NCBI RefSeq assembly: GCF_914767665.1
Contig: NC_059504.1
Coordinates: 15,378,501 to 15,442,500 of the forward strand
DNA: 64,000 bases
DNA from: Harmonia axyridis
Lineage: Eukaryota > Arthropoda > Insecta > Coleoptera > Coccinellidae
Reading direction: 5' to 3'
Shown: in pieces, positions 19,501 through 31,500 of the stretch
Position numbering within the stretch: the stretch's first letter is position 1
Layout: each line of letters starts with the position of its first letter
Program-made: the position numbers and the translations under genes
Notes under the pieces: model-generated
What the model was told of the DNA's origin: nothing
Database searches by the model: none
Seen by the model: the letters and a program-made list of their open reading frames with translations, nothing else

Positions 19501-22500
19501 TTGTTTATCATAACAGCATATCTGCATAAAACGTATCTCGGACCTTCTATATTTAGCCCCGTCGTGTCTACGTAAGCCATCGCGCGCCCATAACGATTAT
19601 CAGTTTTCGATCGGTGCTTCTGAAGAATTTTCGATCGGACTGGTCGGCAGGCCGGAGCAGCTAGCTAGATTCCCCACCAGATGAGTTCTTTTCACCTCTT
19701 CCACCGGCTCGCAACTCGCCTCATTATTCTCATTAGTATCTTCGTCGGCGGCAACGATTACCGACACAGTTTGCTTCGCGTGTGCTTCGGGCTTTAGTTG
19801 ACGCGGTTCTTTCGTCTTCCTTTCCGCAGGATCGGATGGTTTGGGATTTGCGAGTAGTCGAGATGGGTTTGTAGGGCTCGGGATCGCGTTGCCATGGTGG
19901 TTACAGTGACCAGTGTCAGTACTTTCAGTGAGTACCGCAGCGGCGGGTTTAACAGGCAGGATAGCCAGGATAATATAGGAAGTGTGTCGCTTGTCACCTA
20001 TGGCGTGAGTGGTTTTTTTTTTTTAGGGGGTGGTGTCTTAAAAGTGGCGGGAATGGTACCACGAAATTTGTGATATTCAGTTCATTTCATTCGTAAAAAT
20101 TGTTTACGAAGATTGTAGAATGCTTATAATTGATTCGGCAGAAGTATGCTGCCTGTGGAAGCTTGTACAGAGTGTTGCTAAATTGGATAATCCTTAGGAA
20201 AATGTCCTATAAACATGGGTCGAGATACAAAATGATGAAGTTTGTTTTATTTTTTGAAGTTTTTTTTCTCATAGCACCTTCCCATTACAAGATATTCAAC
20301 TTACAAGATATCCCAAATTTAAGTTTTTATTATGTTATGTAGTCCTACTTTTTGTGATAATTATACCAGTTTAAGAAATCTTGATTAATCTTCGAATCAG
20401 ATTAGGTAAATAAGTACCAAAACTTTTAATTGATTTATTGATCATACCTCACTAACTGGAGCTTCATAATAATTTGGATTTTGCTGAGGATTACCAAAGA
20501 ATTGTTTGAATTTTTTTTCCCGAAATCGGTAGCAGATACGACAAAACAACACGAATCCAAAAAGTGTAGTACTGGACCAATGTTTCTTTTCAAATTTTTT
20601 CAACCTACCAGTAGTCTACCAACAAAAAGTTTTTGAGGAAGGAAGCAGACTCTGTTCCAGAAAAATATCACCCTGTAGATTTGCATTCAAAATTAGCATA
20701 TCACATGATGAAAATCTTAAATTGGAATATCTATGCCAAATTCAAGTTAATTATCTTGTGGAGAGAAGGTGCTTTGTGAAAAAACTTGAAAAAAAAAATC
20801 GAACTTTAACACCCTTTATCTCTATAATATAGCGTTTGCGGGCCCATGTTTGTGGGACCTTTTTGTTAATGATCCGAGGAATCTTTAATGTTTATATCCA
20901 CAATTAAGGGACACTCTGCATTCCACACACCGTGTAAAAACTAAAAGATAAATATCCCCTCTAAAGTTTTACATTCTCCTGCTCTAAATCCACAATCAAA
21001 GGAACCAAATCAATATTTGTCCTATAAAACTGCTCTAAGCTTACACTAATACAGTACAATATATGATTTAACAGCCTAGATCATTTTTAATTAGCGAAAC
21101 TCATCTCTGCTGTTCCTCTATTCTAGAATAAGTGCGCAAAAATAATAAAGCCAAGTGCACAAAATACAAAAGATGTTTTGACGAAGTGTAATTTTGGCAA
21201 TGGACGAACATTTCATATCCAATAATAAACGTTCCGAGAATTGTATGTTTATATTATATATGAGAATGCAGAATCCAAAACCACTGCAATTTTTGCAGAA
21301 TAGAACAGAATATTATCTTTCATAATAGTTGATTGAATGTTGGTGGGTTTGAACCTTGGTTATATTCGATGCCAGATTCGAATATTCATAATTCCAAAAA
21401 TATTAGGGTTTAAAATATAGTATTTAGCATCAAAACACGTTTGTTTAATGTTTGTTTTCTTGATATTTTTTCAGCATAAAATATTAGGGTAGAAGATAGT
21501 TTTTTTTTCAGTTATTATAATTATATAGACTAATTCAAAGTACACATTTGTAGTTTTCTTCTTCAGTAACTCCAGTTCTTAATTCATGTTCAGAATCTTC
21601 TGGAACGAATCGAATTCGTATGATGAGTATTTATTTCTAACGGGAAATAACAGTATAATAATTATAACAATCCTTTTCCTAATTATTTGAGGTGATTGAA
21701 CAGAAACCGTCAGATTTTTTACGTTACTGGTGAAGTCAAGAGCTCTGAACCAGGTTTAATGAGGGAAATAGCACGTTTCTCGAAGTATTTTGAATATTTT
21801 GAAGCTTCGTATGAACCCAAAAAAATCAGAAAATATTTTTGATATTGTCTGTCGACCTTTTTCCATTTGAAAAAAAATCGCTGAAATTTTCTAAATTTTT
21901 TTCGGCACAGTATCATTAGGCTCCAAATTGTTTGGAAATACATAGGGTGTACCAAAAAAATGTGACCAAACATGTCTTTTCTTAAGGAATTATTATATTA
22001 TTATTGAATTATCAAATTGCATGGACTAAATTAACCAAGATTGTTCGGGGTTTTATATCCTAAAAACTTACCGTTTTTGAGTTTTCATAAATTGGAGAGT
22101 CTATGGAAAAACCTCGGGAAAAACCTAATAATTTCGAAATGAAATAATTCATTTTAATGAGATTTTTAAAATAAATAAACGCAGGTAAGTCCTTCTTTTC
22201 GATAATCATTGGGAATATCTGATGTTCAAAATGAGACTTATTCAAACGTTATAATATCAGGCTTATTTCAATGGCACATCCTATATTTTATTTTTTTGAT
22301 GTGGCAAATATTATAATCTTCAAAATATGATTGGGATGTAATCAATTTTTTATTTATTTTTCATTTGGAATAAGCCCTATATATTAACATTTGAAAAAAT
22401 CATAAATGAATCGTCTCATTTTGAACACCCAGTAGTTACCAATGATTATCAAAAAGTCATTACTAACCTATGTTCTTCTAGTATTCATCTTCAAAATCCC

Positions 22501-25500
22501 ATTCAAATGAATTCATTCGTTTCGAAGTTATCAGGTTTTTCCAAAGACCCTCTAATATATGAAAAATCCGAGGAAAAATCTTAATATCTCAAAAACGCTT
22601 AGTTTCAAACACATGAAAATTCAAACAAACTTGGGTTTATTCATTAAAAGCCTCAGAGTAATAAATATAGAAAGAGGGAGCATATTTCATTTTCGGAGAG
22701 CAAATTTTGCCCTCAACATGAACTATCACATTTGACATGAAGCACGCGGAAATGAAAACATATCAGTGAAAAGATATTTCACTAAATTCGCGAGTTTCTC
22801 CACGAAGTACGCACTTCTTATGTCCCAGAGTAAATCAACGTTTCAAATTAACTCAAAATATATTGAAAAAAATATTATAATATATCAGAAATTCATAAAA
22901 CAGACTTCAAGAGCGCCAAACGACTTGAAACAACCGATGACCCTAGGATAGCAAAAATTGCCAAACTTTGGATTTCAGCTTATTATAAATTCGACAATTA
23001 GGAAAAATATCGGATTCCAAATAGCTCTTAACCACAAGAGTGCGTCGCGTCAATGGTGGAACACCCTGTATGTCTATGCTGTTCTGTGGGTGCAATTTCC
23101 GCATGAATGAACTCTTAAAAGCTAATAATTTGTTCGGGGAACGAGCGCTCAAAAAAATCGCAAGACGGTGTTTGAATCCTTCACAGAGCAGATAGATTAA
23201 TCTCGATTAGATTGGAGAAATAGTTCAGCACTTACGTGTAATCTGCCCATTATGCGAGTGGGTAGTTCAGGCTTAATTCCTCTCATTTACCAATCGAGTC
23301 CAATTGCACTCAAGAGTAATGGTTACGACTTGAATATGAAATTTATTCATTATTCCTTGGGAATGTACTTTGCTATAATTCAGTCCCCGATCTTGATATA
23401 TTATAATGAATCTTAAATTGCTATCTAGTACAAGATTTATGTGGTGGCTCAGTTGGAGTTTTTCGTTTCTGAGGCATGTTGGTAGAAAACGGGGCGATAG
23501 AATTTTATTCAGGTATCTGTAATTTGATTGCATTGGTGGAAATACTTTTAAATAATATTAAATATGAGTCATTTTAATATCCACTATTTTGTTATGTAAA
23601 TTATAATCTGAACAAGCTACTCTGTAGCGAATCAATTGTTATTTACATAATAAAATTGTGGAAATTAGAATAAATCGTATTTTATATAAATTAATTGTAC
23701 AGGGTTTTCCAATAGGAGTTATCCAAGCCGCTGTCACTTTTGAAGCTGTCATCTTTTGACATTTGACAAGTAAAAACTACGACATTACAAAAAATACACG
23801 CTTCAGCAATGCATTGAAATTATTGAACGACGTTTATTTCCAACGAGACGGCGCTAACTGCCTCATAAGCAACGAAACAATCACAATTTTCAAGAAAAGT
23901 TATTTCTCTAAGGTATAATAGATGATCACAATTGGCCACCAATATCTTGTGATTTAACATCTTTGGACCTTTTTATTTGGACCAGGTTCTTCTTTACAAT
24001 GAAAATGAACCATTGCTTCCTCTCAAAACATACTAGTTTTTTTTTCAATATCAAAGGGAACTTCTTTGTGGAACACCCTTTATTAGCTCATGAGGAATTC
24101 AATTCTCTCCATCCAGTCGTGTCCAGTCATTTCGGATAAATTTTGGGGTGATGTGCCTGATGTTCCTATCAGAAAAAGATGTAGACTCATGTTGCCTAGA
24201 AAAGATCAGCCATGTTTCAGCGATAATTCACTTTTAATGCAGCCACAATTTTTAATACCATTTCGAATTTTTTAAATTAAATATTTCTATGAGACCTGAA
24301 GAAAAATTTTCGTGAGCAACTGCTTTCGATTCAGCCCAGTCAATTCAATTTTAATTGGTGATGGTGGTGGGATTGATTGGCAGGCGTATTTTGAATAGAG
24401 GTTTCCTTTTTTAGGTAATTGTTTGAGTATACTAATTTATTTACATTTGTATCTTTATGAATGAGCGTTTTTATAGTTTCTGTCTGAGGTTGAATCTAAA
24501 TTTTATTATATCATTGTTATCGAAAATAAAAGTTTATGCAGAATTTCATCAGGATGATCACGAAACTTATTTTTATTCCAATTCCTATTGAAGAAATGGA
24601 AATTCATTGACAAATAGCAATTCCAAAAGTAACGATCACCTTTTCAAATCCTATCACAATAACTTCATTATTGAAAGGCATTCTGAACAAATCGAAAATC
24701 TTACTACGCCGCATTTAAGTAGTAAAAGTAGAAACGTGTATTTTTCTGAAATTTTCTGCAAGCTTTTAACATTGTCGTAGATAAAATTGTTCCGAGTGCT
24801 AATGAATGCTTTCACGCCTATAATATTTGCGGTATAATTTACAGTTTACACTGATCTTTCGAGCTTTCTCCAGAGAGGAAAAATATTTAATTTATGAACG
24901 TTTTTAATGCATTACCTTCACTTCAATGGACGTCTTTGATTTTTGATCAGACGGTCTGGACGATAGCATAAAAAGGTTGAACTTGTCTTCCAGGTTTTGT
25001 TAAAAAAATCCAACGCTTTCTTGGTGTTGCATTTTATATATCACAGAGTATACTGTAGCAAATAAGTGTGGATAAATGTCATATATTGCAATAGATGATT
25101 CCTGGATTGAGGAAACTCGTCCCAGAAAACTAACTATGAATTCGCCTTCTTTTCTGAGTTTGATCATTTGAAAATGCGAATGATTTTTACTTTTGGTATA
25201 AAAAATTTCTAGACCATCATAACCTTTTGGTTAGTATTCAAATTTTCCAGACGAAACTGGCTGCGTCTTTTTTTTACCATGATTAATAATCGTATTCTAG
25301 TTGCGATTGGATTAGCATAATGGTAAACATGTCCTCGAAGTTGAGACATGTCGACTGTTGTTTCCACCTTATGTCACCAACTAGCGCGTTATTGTGAATT
25401 TGACGTAATACGAGTATGTTGGCGTATGTTTTATGACCATTACCATAATAACAGGGGGGTCAGGGTTTCTTAGTATTTAATGTCCACCGGCGTGAACTTG

Positions 25501-28500
25501 GCAGCCACTTTTCAGCAGCCGAATTCATTCCAGCAGCCAAACGACCAGTGGCGTCGGTAGAATTTAAAACTAACGAATCGATCTGTTTTTGGGGTGCAAC
25601 GCAAGAATTTGCTTTTTGAGTTCACTTGAACGACTTCAGTCAAGTTTTTATGACATTTCAATGCACGAAATAATATTATAGATGAACTTGAATTATGCTG
25701 ATCAATGAAACGACGGGGTATATACAAGTATTTTCACGAATGAAATCTTGAAAAACGTTAAGCCAAGTTGATATTTGGAATACTTACTCTTCAATAGGAA
25801 CAGAATAACACATCCGAAGCACATTGATTTGCAGGCCGTCTAAGGGGTAGTTTACACTTGTGAATTTATCGAAATTTTCAAAAATGACCCTGTTAAAAAT
25901 GTTTAGCCAAATACATATTTGGTATTCCTACTCTTGAATAGCTAAAGAATAACATATCCGAAGGATTTTGATTTGCAGGCCGTCTAAGGGGTAGTTTACA
26001 CTTGTGAATTTTTCGAAATTTTCAAAATTGATCATGTTAAAAATGTTTAGCCAAATTCATATTTGGTATTCCTACTCTTGAATAGCTAAAGAATAACATA
26101 TCCGAAGGCTTTTGATTTGCAGGCCGTCTAAGGGGTAGTTTACACTTGTGAATTTTTCGAAATTTTCAAAAATGACCCTGTTAAAAATGTTTAGCCAAGT
26201 TCATATTTGGTATTATTACTCCTACATAGCTAAGGAAAAACATATCCGAAGCACATTGATTTGCAGGCCGTCTAAGGGGTAGTTTACACTTGTGAATTTT
26301 TCGAAATTTTCAAAAATGACCCCCTCAAAAATGTTTAGCCAAGTTCATATTTGGTATTATTCTTCCTAAATAGCTAAAGAATAACATATCCGAAGGATTT
26401 TTATTTGCAGGCCGTCTAAGGGGTAGTTTACAATTGTGAATTTTTCGAAATTTTCAAAATTGATCATGTTAAAAATGTTTAGCCAAATTCATATTTGGTA
26501 TTCCTACTCTTGAATAGCTAAAGAATAACATATCCGAAGGATTTTGATTTGCAGGCCGTCTAAATGGTAGTTTACACTTGTGAATTTTCCGAAATTTTCA
26601 AAAATGACCCTGTTAAAAATGTTTAGCCAAATTCATATTTGGTATTCCTACTCTTGAATAGCTAAAGAATAACATATCCGAAGGATTTTGATTTGCAGGC
26701 CGTCTAAGGGGTAGTTTACACTTGTGAATTTTTCGAAATTTTCAAAATTGATCATGTTAAAAATGTTTAGCCAAATTCATATTTGGTATTCCTACTCTTG
26801 AATAGCTAAAGAATAACATATCCGAAGGATTTTGATTTGCAGGCCGTCTAAGGGGTAGTTTACACTTGTGAATTTTTCGAAATTTTCAAAAATGACCCTG
26901 TTAAAAATGTTTAGCCAAATTCATATTTGGTATTCCTACTCTTGAATAGCTAAAGAATAACATATCCGAAGGATTTTGATTTGCAGGCCGTCTAAGGGGT
27001 AGTTTACACTTGTGAATTTTTCGAAATTTTCAAAATTGATCATGTTAAAAATGTTTAGCCAAATTCATATTTGGTATTCCTACTCTTGAATAGCTAAAGA
27101 ATAACATATCCGAAGGATTTTGATTTGCAGGCCGTCTAAATGGTAGTTTACACTTGTGAATTTTCCGAAATTTTCAAAAATGACCCTGTTAAAAATGTTT
27201 AGCCAAATTCATATTTGGTATTCCTACTCTTGAATAGCTAAAGAATAACATATCCGAAGGATTTTGATTTGCAGGCCGTCTAAGGGGTAGTTTACACTTG
27301 TGAATTTTTCGAAATTTTCAAAATTGATCATGTTAAAAATGTTTAGCCAAATTCATATTTGGTATTCCTACTCTTGAATAGCTAAAGAATAACATATCCG
27401 AAGGATTTTGATTTGCAGGCCGTCTAAGGGGTAGTTTACACTTGTGAATTTTTCGAAATTTTCAAAAATGACCCTGTTAAAAATGTTTAGCCAAATTCAT
27501 ATTTGGTATTCCTACTCTTGAATAGCTAAAGAATAACATATCCGAAGGATTTTGATTTGCAGGCCGTCTAAGGGGTAGTTTACACCTGTGAATTTTTCGA
27601 AATTTTCAAAAATGACCCTGTTAAAAAAGTTTAGCCAAATTCATATTTGGTATTCCTACTCTTGAATAGCTAAAGAATAACATATCCGAAGGATTTTGAT
27701 TTGCAGGCCGTCTAAGGGGTAGTTTACACTTGTGAATTTTTCGAAATTTTCAAAATTGATCATGTTGAAAATGTTTATCCAAATTCATATTTGGTATTAT
27801 TACTCCTACATAGCTAAGGAAAAACATATCCGAAGCACATTGATTTGCAGGTCGTCTAAGGGGTAGTTTACACTTGTGAATTTTTCGAAATTTTCAAAAA
27901 TGACCCTCTCAAAAATGTTTAGCCAAGTTCATATTTGGTATTATTACTCCTAAATAGCTAAAGAATAATATATCCGAAGGATTTTGATTTGCAGGCCGTC
28001 TAAGGGGTAGTTTACACTTGTGAATTTTTCGAAATTTTTAAAAATGACCCTGTTAAAAATGTTTAGCCAAATTCATATTTGGTATTCCTACTCTTGAATA
28101 GCTAAAGAATAACATATCCGAAGGATTTTGATTTGCAGGCCGTCTAAGGGGTAGTTTTGTGAATTTTTCGAAATTTTCAAAAATTCACAGGTGTAAACTA
28201 CCCCTTAGACGGCCTGCAAATCAAAATCCTTCGGATATGTTATTCTTTAGCTATTCAAAAGTAGGAATACCAAATATGAACTTGGCTAAACATTTTTGAG
28301 AGGGTCATTTTTGAAAATTTCGAAAAATTCACAGGTGTAAACTACCCCTTAGACGGCCTGCAAATCAAAATCCTTCGGATATGTTATTCTTTAGCTATTC
28401 AAGAGTAGGAATACCAAATATCAACTTGGCTAAACGTTTTTCAAGATTTCATTCGTGAAAATACTTGTATATACCCCGTCGTTTCATTGATCAGCATAAT

Positions 28501-31500
28501 TCAAGTTCATCTATAATATTATTTCGTGCATTGAAATGTCATAAAAACTTGACTGAAGTCGTTCAAGTGAACTCAAAAAGCAAATTCTTGCGTTGCACCC
28601 CAAAAACAGATCGATTCGTTAGTTTTAAATTCTACCGACGCCACTGGTCGTTTGGCTGCTGGAATGAATTCGGCTGCTGAAAAGTGGCTGCCAAGTTCAC
28701 GCCGGTTTAATGTCCAGCCTATTTTGAGACAATTGAATGAGTCGTCGGTATACAGAATGGCCAAAAAAGAAATTAATTACATATACAGGGTGTCCCGGGA
28801 AGAATGCGACAAACGAATACCATAAATTAAGGTCATCATGGAGGACCGTATCAAGATGTTCCAATCGCCTGAGTGCCTTCGTAGGGGATATACAGGGTGA
28901 TGTTCATTTTATGAGTGAAATTTTACAGTTCAATAACTCTTTAACTAATCGACCGAATAATTTCAAATTTTGAGGTTTTGTCACCCTTTCCTATCGCCTC
29001 CCTTCAATATTTCTTAATTCGAGTAAATCACATCCGGACTAGGAAAATTTCAGACTTTTCCTATTTTCGTGAATAGTGGATCACCCTGTACGTGATCATT
29101 ATGATTTTTTCCCATTTTCGGAACCACAAAGAATCAATTCATTATAAAAATTCTAAATCTCTGCTTGGCACGGTCATACAGGGTGATCAATAAACATTCC
29201 ATTATGAGTGAAATTTTTTTAGTTCAATAACTCTTCAACAAATCCACCGAATAATTTCAATTTTTGTAGTTTTGTCGCCCTTTACTATCGCCTTCCTTCA
29301 ATATTTCTGAAATCGAATAAATCAGATTTACTCGAATTCAGAAATATTGAAGGAAGGCGCCGATAGGAAAGGGTGACAAAACTTCAAAATTTGAAATTAT
29401 TCGGTCGATTAGTTAATGAGTTATTCAACAGTGAAATTTCACTCATAAGATGAACATCACCCTGTATATCCCAAACGAAGGCACTCAAGCGATTGAAACC
29501 TCTTGATACGGGTCCTCCTTGATGACTTTAATTCATGGTATTCGTTTGTCGCATTCTTCCCGGGACTCCCTGTATATAGGGATAGAGTTCTTGTCGTGAT
29601 TTGGGATATTTTGTTGGTAGATTAATCTAAGCAATGGTATGACGTCACCGATATGGAACCCGTGACACGCAAAATCGGGCAATTTTTAATATTTGTGTTC
29701 CAAAGCCCTTTACTATGTTGCCGTTGTATTTATTTCTATTGTGCGTATTTATTTCAGCCTTAGCATGAATTTTATTGTCGATTTAATTTTAATTTTTAAC
29801 TGCGATACTCTGTTTATCAGAATTTATACAGGGTGTTGGTGAATAACTGCGACAAACTTCGGGGGATTTTTCTGCATTAAAAATAATTACAGATTGCTAA
29901 ATTTTTGTTCGAAAATGCTGTGTATTTCGAGATGAAAATTTGAGGTTTTTCTTGAAAACTGTTTGTTTATTTATTGCTCGGAAGTTGTTCGAGATATTCA
30001 CATGAAATTTGGTGCGTTTCAAATGGAACTTATTGCGCATTCATGACCTGGTATTGAGAATTTTATGTTCATCATTGGTGCGCATACGGATATTGATCTC
30101 TTTTTTTTGGAAGAAAAAAATTATACGTCACTGAGATATTTCAAGCTGAAAAACATTTTTGAATTCCTCGTTCAATTTGTGACAAAAAATCTGTCATATC
30201 TTTTTTCGTATGGGGCGCTGTTTTTATGCAAAAAAATTATATTATACTATTATAAGATAGTTTTGATAATGTATTAAGGTAAAGAAGTTTTATTTTTTTC
30301 TTAAAAATGACGTCCCATACGGAAAAAGGTATTGGCCATTCTTTGTTTCAAATTGAATGAGCGATTCAGAAATAATTTTCAATTCGAAATATCTCACATT
30401 GGTGTAACATTTTTTCCTTTCACAGAATGGAGAGCAATAAAATAATTATATAGCAAACTGTCATTATTTTTTCACGCAGAATCTGCCCAATTGTTGCTTT
30501 CATTCACTAACACTTTGTATAAAATATTGATGTCATAAGAATTTTAATAAATCATAAATAATTTTCCTGTATAAAATGAAGCGTTCGGAAAAGAATCTCA
30601 AAGTTTGTTTTGTAAGCAATGAAAGGATTGTTTTGACAATTTGGCAACGACGTTTTCCTTCGAACGCTGACGTCATGCTTAAGTAAATATGTGAAATCTG
30701 GAAGGTTTTCCCTCGATTCTCAATTTTTTTTTTCGTGAATTAAGTCTTCTGTCGACTCGAAAATGGTGTGATCGGAGTTTTATAAAGAGAGGGTAAAAAA
30801 AAAGATACTCCAGCATTTTTACGACCGGGACTCGTCCTCCGCCCGCTATTTTTACACCCTTTTGTTTTCGCGTCGAGACGCCTCAACCACACGCAACAGA
30901 TGTGACGCCGCGACGTCGTTTCCGGTCGTTGCGACGCCTATGGGCAGGACGTATGGGTTTCGTAGCTAGTTTCGCGTAGAGACGAAAGATTGAGTATGCC
31001 TAATGAACAACAAAGAGGAATATTCATAATGAGGAGAGTTCTAAATCGAATCTGCAGTTTTGAAATAAAGTGGAAAACAAGAATTCGAACGGCCATATTC
31101 ACGGATTTTGCCTTTCAGTTCGTAAATTACAGACATTGTGACAGAATGATAGAGCAATCTGTTCCAAGAACCAGCGCTCAAAAACGTAATTTTTCTAAAA
31201 AACTTCATATCCTATGTTCAAAAATTCGACACACTATCACAATTTTTATTCCAAATGAAGAATTTCATATAAAAATTATGATTTTCATCATCTTTCGAAT
31301 GCAGAACAACCCTTGTTGGCAAGCTCACACGGTTCTATGATCAACAGCCTAATCGACATAATATCTGTTAAATTAACGTCAACCAATCTCTCAACTTGAC
31401 ATCGACTGATCTCATAACCTCGAAACATTTCCAATCACGACATCTACCGTCAGATTATATTATGAGACCCCGAAAAAAAATTCAAAGACGATAAGTCACA

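Noticed and set aside
25300..25375. tRNA-like string (TTAGCATAATGGTAAAC, resembling a box A)
   Set aside because: No box B, no cloverleaf pairing and no acceptor stem could be drawn, so it is neither a tRNA nor a clear tRNA-derived SINE.
25831..28145. Possible CRISPR-like array because of regular spacing
   Set aside because: The whole 144-bp unit is repeated with no unique spacers, and it lies inside an insect intron within a transposon. It is a satellite.
25512..28680. Two identical 71-codon ORFs, one on each strand
   Set aside because: They lie in the inverted arms of the foldback element and are identical only because the arms are. No protein motif or start context supports a gene.
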